Positions 46,101-57,118 of a stretch of DNA of 64,000 nucleotides are shown here, piece after piece (the stretch's first letter is position 1; the number at the start of each line of letters is the position of its first letter). The DNA is from Chlorella sorokiniana (lineage: Eukaryota > Chlorophyta > Trebouxiophyceae > Chlorellales > Chlorellaceae): positions 1,736,001-1,800,000 of the forward strand of contig CP084616.1 in NCBI GenBank assembly GCA_025917655.1, in the 5' to 3' direction. Both the position numbers and the translations under genes were made by a program. Under the pieces are notes generated by a model. The model saw only the letters and a program-made list of their open reading frames with translations, did not search any database and was not told the origin of the DNA.

Positions 46101-48074
46101 CCTCAGCGACGCCGTCGGCCTGCGGGCGGCGACGGAGCTCAAGGCGCAGCTGATGCCCCACGACGGCCTGTGGCCCACCAGCAAGGTGCGCCCGCCTGGG
46201 CTTGCGCGGCTGTGAGAGTGCAAGCATACACACGCGCGTGCGCTTGGAGCCCCCCGGGAGCATCGGCCACCCTGCGCCCCCTCTCCTCGCCCGTCGGGTG
46301 GCGCTGCCTGCGAGACGCTCCTCGCTGCTGCCGCCCTGCCCCTCCCCCTCCCTCGTCATTGCCGCTCCCATATCAAACTCCACCGCTAATAATGCCCCTC
46401 CCTCCAGCACTGCCTTCATCGCTTTCGCCCGCTGTTTTCGTGCCCACTCGTCGCTGGCTCGCCGCCCATGCCCCCCAGGCACCCACGCACCTCCCCCCCG
46501 CCCGCGTCCCCCCCCCCCCCTCCCGACCCCCCCACACACACCAGGCACCACCAACCCCCACATCTCTCCCACCGCCCTCCCGCCCCGCAGGCCACGCTGC
46601 GGGTGGAGCCAGTCTCGCTGGAGGTGGGGGAGTCACCGGTGCTGCGCCAGGCGCTGGAGCTGCTGTCGCTGGCAGACGGGTGCGCTGCAGCAGCATGGTT
46701 GCTGCGATGCGTCCGCGAACAACGCAATGAGGCAGCACGAGCGCGGGATGCAGCCATCTGTTGGTGTGCCACTACGGCTCGCTCTGCTTTCATGGCTCCC
46801 GCGGCGTCCGCGGCTGGCTGAGCCTGCTGCCTGGGCTGCCTGCGCAGCACTGGTCGCGTGTCGGCCGCTGCCCAGCCTCTTGCCAAGGCTTCCCCTCATC
46901 CCGCGGCGCATTGTTTTCCACCTGTCCCTGATTCTTCCACCTCGCTCCAAACGCCCAGGCATGCCTGTCTCCACACACTCACGCCTGCGCCTCATCCCCG
47001 CCCCCTTCCCCTCCCCCCGCCCCGCCGCTGCTGCAGCAAGGTGCGGGTGGGCGGCGGCGGCGTGCGCGCTGAGCTGTCGCGCCTGCAGGCCACGCTGAGC
47101 TCTGATGGGGAGCTCAGCGCTGAGCGGCTGGACTTACGCGTGGGTGAGCGCTGGCCCTGGGGGAAGAGTTTGTTGGGGGGGCAGGAGGGGGAGTGTGGAG
47201 GTGTGAGGCTGGGAGTTGGGTGTGTGCGCCTTGTTTCGGTGTTTTTGCCTGAACTCATCGGCGACCACCGCTGCCCCTTCCCACCGCTCCAGCCCCCACC
47301 CCCACCGCTGTCTCCCCCCATCCACCCACCCACTCACTCCCCACCCTCCCCACCCCCGCCTGCAGGCGTGCCACCCTGGCGCGGCGGGCTGCGCCTAGTC
47401 AGCTGGGGCTCCGCCTCGCTGCGCCCCCGCAGCAGCTGGACGCCACGCTGTGCGTGCCGGGCGACGCGCTGAGCGCGCTGGGCCTGCCGCCGCTGCCCCA
47501 GGGCCACGGCCTGGCGGTGCACCTCGGTGGCACCCCCTCCCAGCCGCGCCTGGACTTCGTGGGGTGAGCTTGGTGTGGCGGCGGGCTTCCCTTGCCTTAG
47601 TAGACAGCATCCCCTCCCCCGCCGGCCCCTTGCCACCCACCTACCCGCCCCCGCCCTCCCTTCCCCCCCCGCCCCCCTGCTGCAGCGCATCGCGCCAGCT
47701 GGCGGCGCTGGTGGCACACGGCCACGCCGCACGGCTGGCAGAGCGCGGCAGGAAGGCGGGGCTGTCGCAGGCGAGGCGCCGCCGCCTGCCGCGCCGGCGT
47801 ATCCCGGACAGGCCGCTGCATGCCCACCGCCACTGCCTGCTGCCATTGGCGCAACAGCGCGGCACGATGCAACGGCCGGTTGCCAGCAGTGGGTGGTCTT
47901 GTTCCTGTGCTGACGCTGCCAGGGTAGATGAACCAGAGCTGTGCTGTTCAGCAGGTTGGCTAAACCCATGTGTGTACCCTCATGCTGTGTGCGCAGTGGG
48001 TCGTGGACCAGCTGGATTCCGGCCTGGAAAGAGCGGCGCCTGAGGGCATCCCCATGCCGCCGCCGCTGGAGTGA
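42536..48074 (+). CDS. Large AsmA/TamB-like membrane-anchored protein
   Basis: Probably a membrane-anchored protein of the organelle envelope, perhaps in lipid or protein transfer; no exact family can be named. The start MLLMALGSSLRPPAGAAGRP is followed by Arg-rich transit-like and Gly-rich sequence, then a membrane helix near ALSNPLVLRLALATLNIFAP and the motif LEAGWQRPLQLHNLRLI. After low-complexity spacers come beta-rich exons: 44811-44880 (ELRVAAASVFLSDGALLVPA), 45104-45300, 45533-45587, 45758-45844 (GFTYLRRPLEASMKLTPALG), 46074-46185 (FFKYLHPALSDAVGLRAATE), 46591-46679 (LRVEPVSLEVGESPVLRQAL), 47037-47143, 47366-47563, 47686 onward, and 47997-48074 ending MPPPLE. Alternating strands with repeated weak themes resemble AsmA-type proteins. 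A C is missing near 47428. The donor at 45588 is GC. Confidence 0.5.
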
Positions 48075-48398
48075 CGAATGCCCGGCTGGCGCGGCAGCCG
48101 CCTTGCTGCGCATCGAGCCGCCTCCCGGCGGCCGCCAGAAACCCCACGCCATGCAGTTTTGAATGTGCCGGCCTACACATTGTGACCATGCTGTCCAATA
48201 CTCCTTCGTGTGATTCATCCATGGCTCTCGGCCGCAGCACCGTAACCCGTAGCATGAGGCATCTGGCCGCCGTTGCGCATCCGCAGGGCCGCTGCGTCGT
48301 GCTGAACGCAGCACAGCAGCGGCATAACAAGGTCGCATTGTGCGCCGCGATGTTGCTCAGCACCTGCTTCCATTCCTGCCGCTCCAAGGCCATTCGAA

Positions 48399-50565
48399 AT
48401 GACGAAGGTCAGCAGCTTGGGCACGGAGTACAGTGTCAACGACCAGATGTTTGCCACCAAGGCGACAATCAAGCTGCAAGACAGCCTGAAGGTGATCTGA
48501 GGTCGCCCAATTGCGACCTAGCTTCCAAAAGGGTCCTTGGGGAGAAGCCATCGCCAACCCAACCCTCCGGCCTCAACACCCAGCAACTCAGTTTGCATCC
48601 GCAAGCAAGCACATTTGCGGTATCCATCGCAAGGCCGCGCCGATCGCCTTGCCTGCGCCGAAGTCCACAGTTTTGCCCCTCGTCTGCTGCTGGCCGCTGC
48701 TGCCGCCCCTGCAGGCCACCATCGCGCACAAGTCTGGCAGCAATGCGGTGGCTCTAACGCTGGCGGGCAGGCAGTGGGAGGTTCAGCACGACCTGCAGCG
48801 CAAGGCGAGCGGCCGCACGGGCAGCGCTGGCTGTGCGGCAGGCTTGGCCTCTGCGGCGGAACAACCCTACGGGCTGCCGCTGCTGGCCCGCCTCACCTGC
48901 TTTCTTTCTTTCTGTGCTCCCCTGGCAGGACACCCACCTCAAGTTCAAGACCAAGGTTGGGAACGCCTCCACTCTCACCATCAAGCAGCACGTCCCCGGC
49001 GGCAAGTGGGCCCTGGTGCCGACCCCCGGTGAGCCGCCGCTGAGTTGACAGCTGGGCCTCGGAGCATGCCGCCCCCACAGCAACTGCGCCCCTGCCAGGA
49101 CCCAAAAGCTTCCCGTCGCAGGGAGCTGTCGCTGGGACACACAATATAACTCCATGCCTTGTCGTTCGCAACTCACAACTAAAGAATGTGGCCTTGCTGC
49201 CCGCCCCCACCCCCTCCCCCACTTCCTCTTACACACACGCACCGCCCGCCTCCCGCCTGCAGTGTTTGAGCTGAGCCGCAGCGGGCTGGGCGGCAAGCAT
49301 GGCAAGCTGGTCTGCAGCTACGACTGCCTGAAGTGAGGCCAGGGGCTGGGAGGGGGGCGGGGCCTGCGGGCCACGCCGCTCGCTTCTCCCCTGCTGCTGC
49401 CTCTGCCTGCAGCTGCTGGGGGGCTGCTGAAGGGCCGCAGCAGCCCCGGAAGCTTTGCGACGGCGCCGTGCGTCGCCCCCCCACCACCCTCCCCTGCAGC
49501 CGTGTGGGCAAGGCGGAGCACACCCTGTACGGCGGCGGCGACAAGGATCACAAGGCGCAGCTGAAGCTGGCCACCAACGCGGTGAGAAGGGGGCGGTGGG
49601 GGGTGCGGAGTAGGGGCCTGGGATGCGGGTACTGTCAGGCGCGTGCAAACGGGCAGGCGAGCTGCGCTTTGCGCTTTGCCTGCTGCGGTTTGCAGCAGCG
49701 GGCTCTGAGCGAGGCCTTCCAGCGCCGCCGCCGCCAACCACGCAATCACCCATCACAGCACCAGGAGTGCTTCACCTCCTTTTGCACTTGCCCCCCCCCG
49801 TTCCCTGCGTTCCCCTTGCGCCAGGGCTACGTGGCAAGCGTGCGCAGCAAGCTGCACCGTGGCCCGCTGCTGCACTCTGCGTCGGCGGCCTTCAGCGAGA
49901 GCGGCGGCCTCCACCTGTCTGCCAAGAGCAAGTTCAGCGACGGCACTAAGGTCAAGACCAGCTACGGCCTGCGCAGCGAGGTGGTGTCGGTGACGGGTGG
50001 GTGGGCGGGCAGGGTCGGGAACAGGCAGGGGATGCGGGTGTGTTGGGCGGTGGCGGCGCAGGCACTCTGGCCCATGCATCCGCGGCGGACCCTCTCCCCC
50101 ACGCTCCAAGCTGCTCATTAAGTCACCAGGGGGACTAGCTGAGGACCAGCTGAGGACCTGGTCCCCTCACCTCCCTGCCTGCAAACCAGACGCTGCCCGA
50201 CCCCCTGGTGGCCCCGATCCCGCTGCAGCCAAGCACAAGGCGCGGGGCTGAGCCCTGCTGACGCCGACGCCACCCTCACTCTGGCCATGGACATCCCCCT
50301 GCGGCAGCGGCAGGACCAGCGGGTGCGGCGGCGAACTGCTGGCCCCTGACCGCCTGACTGCAGCAGCCGCTGACGCTGACGCGCCCTCGCCGCTGCAGCT
50401 GCTGTGCCGCGCCGCGGCATGCCCGGCGACGGCGGCATCCCGTGCTGTGCCCTGCCTCCAGCTTGTGAAGGGGCTGGGCTTGATGAGACCCGCGCCGCGC
50501 TGGTGCCGCCCTCCCTCCCCATACCCGTCTTGCAGATCAAGCTTGGCATCAAGTGGGACCTGTGA
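48399..50565 (+). CDS. Beta-barrel-like protein, possibly chloroplast OEP24-type
   Basis: Exons: 48399-48491 (MTKVSSLGTEYSVNDQMFAT), 48715-48804 (IAHKSGSNAVALTLAGRQWE), 48929-49028 (THLKFKTKVGNASTLTIKQH), 49263-49332 (KHGKLVCSYDC), 49500-49581 (KAEHTLYGGGDKDHKAQLKL), 49825-49996 (YVASVRSKLHRGPLLHSASA, SKFSDGTKVKTSYGLRSEVV), about 50192-50320 (LSPADADATLTLAMDIPL, out of phase with its first part) and 50536-50565 (IKLGIKWDL and stop). Short amphipathic strands with turns, and a last strand ending in an aromatic and Leu, suggest an outer-envelope beta barrel. The length of roughly 210-230 residues and the strand style recall OEP24, but this is a resemblance by eye. The donor at 48805 is GC in the context AAG/GCGAGC. 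Confidence 0.5.
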
Positions 50566-51395
50566 GGCCCAGACACCCCCGCTCGCGTCCCTGCCGCATT
50601 GTTTCCTGGCCGACGGCTGCGCCAGGGACGAGCCGCGCTGCTCGCTGCAGCGCCGCGCGCGGCGGTCTGCTGCGCCGATTTGAAGGCAGCCCTGCGCATT
50701 TCATCGCCCGCCCATCCTCACCATCCCGGCTCGATTTGATTGCCCGCAGGTTGTCGTACCTGCTTGGCTCACGCAGCACTTCCGATTTTCTCTGTTGAGC
50801 CTGCCTCCAGCCTCTGCACAGCCGTTTGCCGCGTCGTGTGCCTCTGCTCCACTCAACGCTGCCTTGCACAACCCTGCTTCCATCCGTCAGAATAACCATC
50901 CATCAAACTTGCCGTTTCGACACTTGCCCAGACCTGCGTTCAACAGTGTGGGGCAGCGCCTTGCTGCATGCGTGCGTAGCGGCCAAGGCAGGCGTGCTGA
51001 GCTTGTCGCACCCTGCCCAGCCCTTCAAGACAGCTTACAGTGTCCACAAGGGGCCCCTTCCTGTATCCCAACCAGCATCGGCTACTTGCTGGCAGCAGCA
51101 GACGAGGGACGGCCTGGCGGCAATGGGCCTAGAAGCGTCAGAAGCCGCCGCTGGGCGCCGCCGCTCGACTTCCCCCAACCCGAGGCGCAAGCTGCCGGAC
51201 CCCGCTTTTACACCTGTGCGTGAGTTGCAAAGGAGGATTTCAACCGCATGGGCCCCATGGTCGCCAACCGACGTTGCGGGTTGAGCACGCCAGGCAAAGC
51301 AGGCCTTCTTTGATTTTCGCTCTTGCAGCTCTCGGAATCTGTTGAACCTGCCTGCAAATCACTTGTGGAACCTCTGCCAAGCCTCTGAAGCAACC
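50566..51395. other. Spacer and promoter region before histone H1
   Basis: No coding exon recognised. It holds the 3' end of the barrel gene and the H1 promoter and 5' UTR. No clear TATA or histone-type 3' hairpin was seen; H1 here is spliced and so likely polyadenylated. Confidence 0.4.
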
Positions 51396-53664
51396 ATGGC
51401 CGACGTCAAGCCCAAGAAGGCTGCCCCCAGCCACCCGCCCTACGCGCAGATGATCGCGGAGGCCATTAGCGAGCTCAAGGAGCGCTCCGGCTCCAGCGTG
51501 CCCGCTATCACCAAGAAGATCGGTGCGCAGGGGCGGGCCTGCTTGTCAGACTCCCTGCGCTCCTCCTGCGCCCCTGCCGCGCCCGCGGCACTGTCTGGGT
51601 TGTGAAAAGGCGAAGAGCAGGTGTCCAGGTGCTCCAAGAACGGTGCCGGCCGTGGCCTCCTAGGTGCCTCTCGCCCGGGCCCAACCCCCTGGCCGGCACG
51701 CCCGCGGGGTCCTTTTCTGGTCCCTCCTGCGCAGCCCTGCCCCTTACTACCCTTCCCAACTGAAGCCTGCACCTCGCCATTGTTTTGCTGCAGGTGAGAA
51801 GTACGGCAGCAAGCTCAAGGATGGCGTGACGACCTGGCAAAAGCAGGCGAGTGGGTGCCGCGACGTGGCGACGTCGCCCGCATGGCGCGCCGGCGCTGGC
51901 CCCCACATTCCCGCCCCTGGGCCCCTGCCGCCGCTCGGCCCGCTGCCGGGGTGTCGCCCTGCCACTGCGTATGTGTTTGAGGTTGCTTGGGGGCTCCCGC
52001 GTCGCGTGGACAGCGCTCAAGTTCGGGGTCATGTCACCAACGGTTGCGGACGCAACGCGCCCGACCCCGCGTCCCTGCAGGCTGCCACCCAGATCAAGAA
52101 GCTGGCGGCTGCAGGGAAGCTGATCAAGGTCAAGAGCAGCTACAAGCTGGTGGGTGCAGCCGCTGCTGCTCCTCGTTTCCCGCAGCGCAGGCCGGGCCAG
52201 CGGGGCCGGGCTGCGTCCTCGCGCCGGGGTCGCATGGAGCAGCGCCCCCTGCCCCCTCGGGCCCTCCCCCCGTCCCCTCCTGCGCCCCCTCCCCCTTCCC
52301 CGCCCTCCCGTTGCCCTTTGGGGGCCTGGCTTCCTTGCCACCCAGCTGTCTTGCCCGCACAGTCGAGTGCTGGCAGGCAAACAGTGGTGCCGGGTCGGGC
52401 TAGGGTTTTGCCACCACCCCCACACCGGAGCTTCACCTACCCCTGCATGCCTGCCCTGCCTGCCCGCGACCCAAACTCCCCCTCTGTTTGCCTTTTATGC
52501 CTTTTTTATCCCAAGCAGAGCGATGAGCTCAAGAAGAAGCCTGCCAAGAAGAAGCCCGCGGCCAAGAAGCCTGCAGCCGAGGTGGGGGCGGGCCCCCGGT
52601 TCTTTCTTCCACCTGCTTGTACCTCTGCCCCCTCTCTCTGCAGCTCTCCCCCTTCCCCTCCCCGCTGCTTTGCCCGTGCTCTGCTCACTGCGCTGTCGCT
52701 GCCGCAGCTTGATCCGGGGCAGGCGCGGCTGGTGGGTAGCTGCCGAGGCTGGGACCCCCCGTCCCGCACTCCCGCCCCCTGCCCATCCCCGCCCCCCCCC
52801 CTTGCTCTCCCACCTCTTTGCTGCAGAAGAAGCCCAAGGCCGCCAAGCCCAAGGCCGCCGCCAAGCCCAAGGCTGAGAAGAAGGCAGCAAAGGTGCGTGC
52901 GATGTGTGTTGGTCCGACGAGGATCTTGCTTCACAAGCAGCCTCCAGCCTCGCCCCTGCCCCCACCCCCGCTCTCGGCCCCCGCCGCCCAGCGCCCTCCT
53001 TGGGTGTGAGTGCCTTGTCTCGCCGCTCTGCTCAGGCATCTCGCTTGTTGTGCGCCGTCCTCCGGCCTGCAGCCCGCAGCCAAGAAGGCCAAGGCCACTC
53101 CAAAGAAGAAGGCGGCCGCCGCCAAGCCGAAGAAGGCGAGCCGGGCGGGGTGGGCGGCGTCGACGGTGGCGACAGCTCGCGGGCTGCCTGCGGCCCTGCT
53201 TTCTGCATCAGGCCGCCCCACATATTGCCGAGGGCTTCTTGTAATGCATGCACGCCATCCCTGTCTGCAGGCTGCTGCCCCCAAGGTCAAGAAGACGGTG
53301 AGGGGCAGCTGGGGTGCGGGGTTTGGGGGCTGCAAGGCTGTGCGGGGGCGGGCGTGGTGGCTGGGCAGCCAGGCTGGCGGCCGAACAGCTTTGCTGCCCT
53401 TCCTTCCTTCCCCCTGCAGACGGCAACCAAGAAGAAGGCCACACCCAAGAAGAAGGTGGGGGCAGCACCGTACCGCCGCCCGAGCGCCGTCGTACCGCCT
53501 GCTGCCCAGCGATGCGCCAGGGCTGTGCATGCCGGGCTTGGCATGAGAAGGAGAGGGGCACAGGCGCGGGCGTATCTGCATAGTAGCCGCACAGCCACAA
53601 GGAGCCGAAACGTACCTGCTGCTGTACCGCCGCTGTACTGCAGGCCGCCCCCAAGAAGAAGTGA
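51396..53664 (+). CDS. Linker histone H1
   Basis: Binds linker DNA and compacts chromatin. Nine exons: 51396-51522, 51794-51846, 52081-52149, 52519-52581, 52827-52892, 53073-53135, 53271-53297, 53420-53455, 53644-53664, giving 174 residues with no frame break. The winged-helix globular domain reads [39 protein letters not shown] and [19 protein letters not shown]. The tail is Lys/Ala/Pro-rich with many KKPAAKK and KATPKKK repeats, ending APKKK. Each tail exon encodes about 7-22 residues, an unusually fragmented tail. The donors at 51847 (CAG/GCGAGT) and 53136 (AAG/GCGAGC) are GC. The last intron ends in a GTAC-rich tract (CTGTACTGCAG). Confidence 0.95.
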
Positions 53665-54212
53665 GCGCCCCTCTGGCGCCCACCGCCGCCGCTGCGAGCG
53701 GCGGAGGCACGGTACCCTGTACCGGAGCTGTACTGCAAACAACCGCACGTGCACGTCGCATGTACCATCACAGCAACGCGCTGGCGGGGCCAGCATTTGG
53801 CGGCTCCCACCCCCGGCCAGCGCCCTTGCCTGACCACACCTCGCTTCGCCGCGGCGGCGGCGGCAGCGGCCACGGACCGAAACACATGAAGCCGCGGCGC
53901 GCCCGGCACTCTCCCCTGACAGGACGGCAACAGACTGGACTGACGCGCGGGCTGCGCCGCCTTCCAACCCCCTCCCTGCCCCCTGACGGGCCTCCGCCTG
54001 ACTGCCCGACCCTGCACTTCCTTTCCAGGGACCCCGCTGCTTTCCACCATCGCTTGGGTTGCTGTTTTGTAACACACGGCCGGATGCCGCCCCATCGACC
54101 AGCTCCATGCTCGGCGGCGCCCGGCAGCCCAGTCTCAGCCTTCACGAGTGCTTCCGATCCACAGCCTACGCTCCCCGTAAAGCCGCTTTCCGGGCTCGCT
54201 TGCTTGCAGCCT
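53665..54212. other. Convergent spacer between H1 and RmlD-like gene
   Basis: No coding signal. It contains a GTAC-rich patch at 53710-53770 similar to the acceptor tracts described elsewhere, and a TGTAA at 54068-54072. Confidence 0.45.
54068..54072 (+). terminator. TGTAA poly(A) signal of histone H1
   Basis: TGTAA about 405 bases after the H1 stop codon, within the convergent spacer. Confidence 0.4.
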
Positions 54213-56757
54213 TCACAACGTGGGCTTCTCACCCGCAGCCTGCGCCCCCTTCCCGCCATAGATCTCCCGCAGCGCCTCCGCAAAGGGCGTCATGCGCACG
54301 CACAGCACCCGCTGCACCGCCGTCGTGTCCATGGAGATGTCGGCGGGGGTGGCGCAGGAGCGGGGGCGGCGGCCGCTGACCCGGCCCACACCAGCGACGG
54401 GTCGTGCCCGCGCACCTGCAAGCCCAGCCAGCCACCGCTCCCTGCTCCTCAGTGTTGAGCGATCGGCAGCGGGCGAGCAACGCTGTTCTAGCGACAGTGC
54501 TGCGACGGCGTTGGCTGGTGGGCCCTGCGGCGGCACGACGGTTCCCCTGTACCCCTCTCTCAACTCACACACCGCCGCCGTCACTGCAGCCCCCGACCGC
54601 GCCCGCCCCCACCCCCACCTCTGCCACGGCCAGCGCCATCTGCACGCGGTTGAGCCGCGCCGGGCCGCCGACGTTGAAGACGCGGGCGTGCGGCGGCGCC
54701 GCCGGCAGCGCCGCCTCGCGCTGCACCGCCGCCAGCGCCGCCGCCGCCAGGTCGTGCACGTAGGTGGGGGTGCGCCATTCGTCCTCAAAGAAGGTGCAGG
54801 GCTTCTGCGGGGCGTGCGGTGTTTGGTGTGAGTGTGTGACGTGTGTGCGTGGTGTCGGTGGGTGTGTGGTGTGAGTGTGTGTGTGTGTGTGTGTGTGCTT
54901 GGGGGAAAGGAGGGGCGGAGGCCAGTGGCGCTGGCTGACAAGCGCGCAGTAGCAAGGCCTGTCCCTGGACGCCCTCGCCCAGGCACCCCTGCCCGCTGCC
55001 AGCCCGGCTGCGCCGACCGCGGGTGCGGCTGCGCCAGTTGGCAGCAGGGCAGGCCTTGACCTCGAGCCCAAGCTGCGCCTCGGCCAGCCGCAGCCCTCGC
55101 CTCGCAGCCTTTGAATTCATATCCAAACTTATGTTCGCGCCTGGGCTGCCAGCGAGGTGTCGATGAAGTCCAGGAACTGGCCGCGGCGGATGGGGTTGGG
55201 GGCGGGGGCCGAAGATGATGGAGGGGCGCAGGGTGACGTGGCGCCGCCAACGGGACGCCACCGCCGCCTCGCCCTCCGCCTTGCTCCTGCAGCAACGTGT
55301 GCCGGGGTTGGGAGAGCCCATGCTGGCAGCAGGTGGCGTGTGTGGAACTGGCGGTTGGCAGACGTGAGCAGCAATGTCAGCTTGGGAAGCAGCGGCCTTG
55401 ACGGGTCGGATGCAGCCGTGATGGCAGGCCCCAGCAGCCATGCTCCGACAAAGGACCCGCCGAACCGCCTGCCCGCCCGCCGCTTGCCGCATGCCGCCCA
55501 GCACACGGCAGCGGCACACCCAAAACAGCACAGGAGTCATGCGGCAGCCCGACAGCTTGAAACCATGCTGAGCTCATGCTGGGATGAGGCGGCTGCACGT
55601 GCCTGCCGTATGCGTTGACGGGCGCCAGCTGGGCAGCTTCCTCGTAGAAGGAGCGGCCGCCGTCGTACACATGATCGGTGGAGATGTGCACCAGTACCGG
55701 CTCGCTGCAAGTGGGTGATGCGTTTGTTGAGGTGTTGTTGAGTTTCCGTTTTTGTGTGTGTGTGTGTGTGTGGGTGTTTCCGGGGGAGGGCGCGCGGGGG
55801 CGGCGGCATAGCGTGGAGGATGAGGTGAAGCACAAGGAGGGATCAGGACGGCGTCATGGCGGTGCTGACAGCAGTTGCAGCGGCACTCAGCGGCAAACTC
55901 AGGCAAAGGCAGGCGACCCCAAAGGCGGGAGGGCAGATGGGGCGCGACGGCGCGGCGCAGGGGGCCGCAGCTGCGGCAGGCATAGGGGGAGGGGGCACAC
56001 CTGCCGTGCTGCTTGCTGTGCGCCTCCAGCGCGTCCAGCAAGCGGTGGGGGATGTTCACGGCGCGGGCGGCGGCCTCGCCCTCGCCCTCGCAGGCCGCTG
56101 GGGCAGCCTGCGCCGCGCAGTTGACCACGCTGCAAGGGGGAGCCAGAGGTCGGAAGCGGTGACTTTGACCGGCTGCGCGGTTGTTTCCAAGGGAAGGGGA
56201 GGCCGCAATCGGTTGCGCCGTGGCTGAGCACATCCGGGCGCGGGCGGTGGATACAGGCACCGGCAGCCCGCAGGCATCTCCGCCGCCGACCACTCACGCT
56301 GCCAGCGGCCCCAGCGCGTCGAGGCACTGCTGCAGGCCCTCCCCGCTGCCCAAGTCCACCTGTCGGGGTGCCCGCGCAGCAGACCGGCAGGCTGAGGTTG
56401 CTACAGCAGGCGGGGGTGCACGGCGGCGGCATGCATGCAAGCATGCAAGGTCCAGTGCAGGGATGTTTTGCAGCCAAAGCAGCCTGTCGGCTGGCTCACC
56501 CGGAACACTAAGACACCCTTACGGAACTGCGGGGCATCGCCTGTGCGGTACGTGCAGCCAACCTGCAAAACCGAAGAGCCCTTTGTGTCAAACGGGTGGC
56601 GGGGCTTCAGCAAGGACGACGGCGGCGGCGGCAGGCTGTCGGCAGGCATGTACATCGCTCCTCGCCTTACCTTCCACCCTTCCTTGGCGAATTCCTCCAC
56701 TACAAACTGACCGAGGTAGCCGCTTGCCCCGGTCACAAGAACCACCCCCTGCTCCAT
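54213..56757 (-). CDS. RmlD/MAT2B-like NAD(P)-binding reductase
   Basis: Extended SDR protein related to dTDP-4-dehydrorhamnose reductase and to the MAT2B regulatory subunit. The start at 56757 reads MEQGVVLVTGASGYLGQFVV, with the TGASGYLG nucleotide motif at residues 9-16. Later exons read VVNCAAQAAPAACEGEGEAA, ARAVNIPHRLLDALEAH, VLVHISTDHVYDGGRSFYEE, APVNAYGR then SKAEGEAAV (the YxxxK pair is split across an intron), HVTLRPSIIFGPR, RRGQFLDFIDTSLAAQ, FFEDEWRTPTYVHDLAAAAL, ARVFNVGGPARLNRVQMALA, and a final exon ending PFAEALREIYGGKG and EKPTL. In the last exon one C is missing near 54378, separating GHDPSLVWA from ADISMDTTAVQRVLCVR. Whether it makes rhamnose or regulates another enzyme cannot be told from sequence. 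Confidence 0.88.
54850..54898. repeat. (GT)n repeats in RmlD-like gene intron
   Basis: Interrupted GT runs, the longest about 11 units. A similar pure run lies at 55756-55774 in another intron of the same gene. Confidence 0.9.
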
Positions 56758-57069
56758 CTCTAACTGATCACTGCGTCCGCCGCGCTGGATAGTTTGTGAA
56801 TCGAAAGTCGACAGCAGAAGTATATTCCAAAAGGAGCTCGTTTCATCAGGGCCCGCCTTTGGCGTCGAGTTGCAGCGCCGCTCAGCGACGTTGTACGCTT
56901 TCGGTTGCCCAGCACACCAGCCCAGTCCTATGGGGAGCGTTTCCACCTGTTGCCAGACCAAAACTGGGAAGATTTTTAAACAAAGCATGACGGTGGCAAG
57001 CAGAGCCTATGCAGAAACCAAGTGGAGGCACTCGTCGGCACTACCTTCGGCGGTGGTCAGCGCCGCCGC

Positions 57070-57080
57070 TCACGACCACC

Positions 57081-57118
<38 letters not shown>

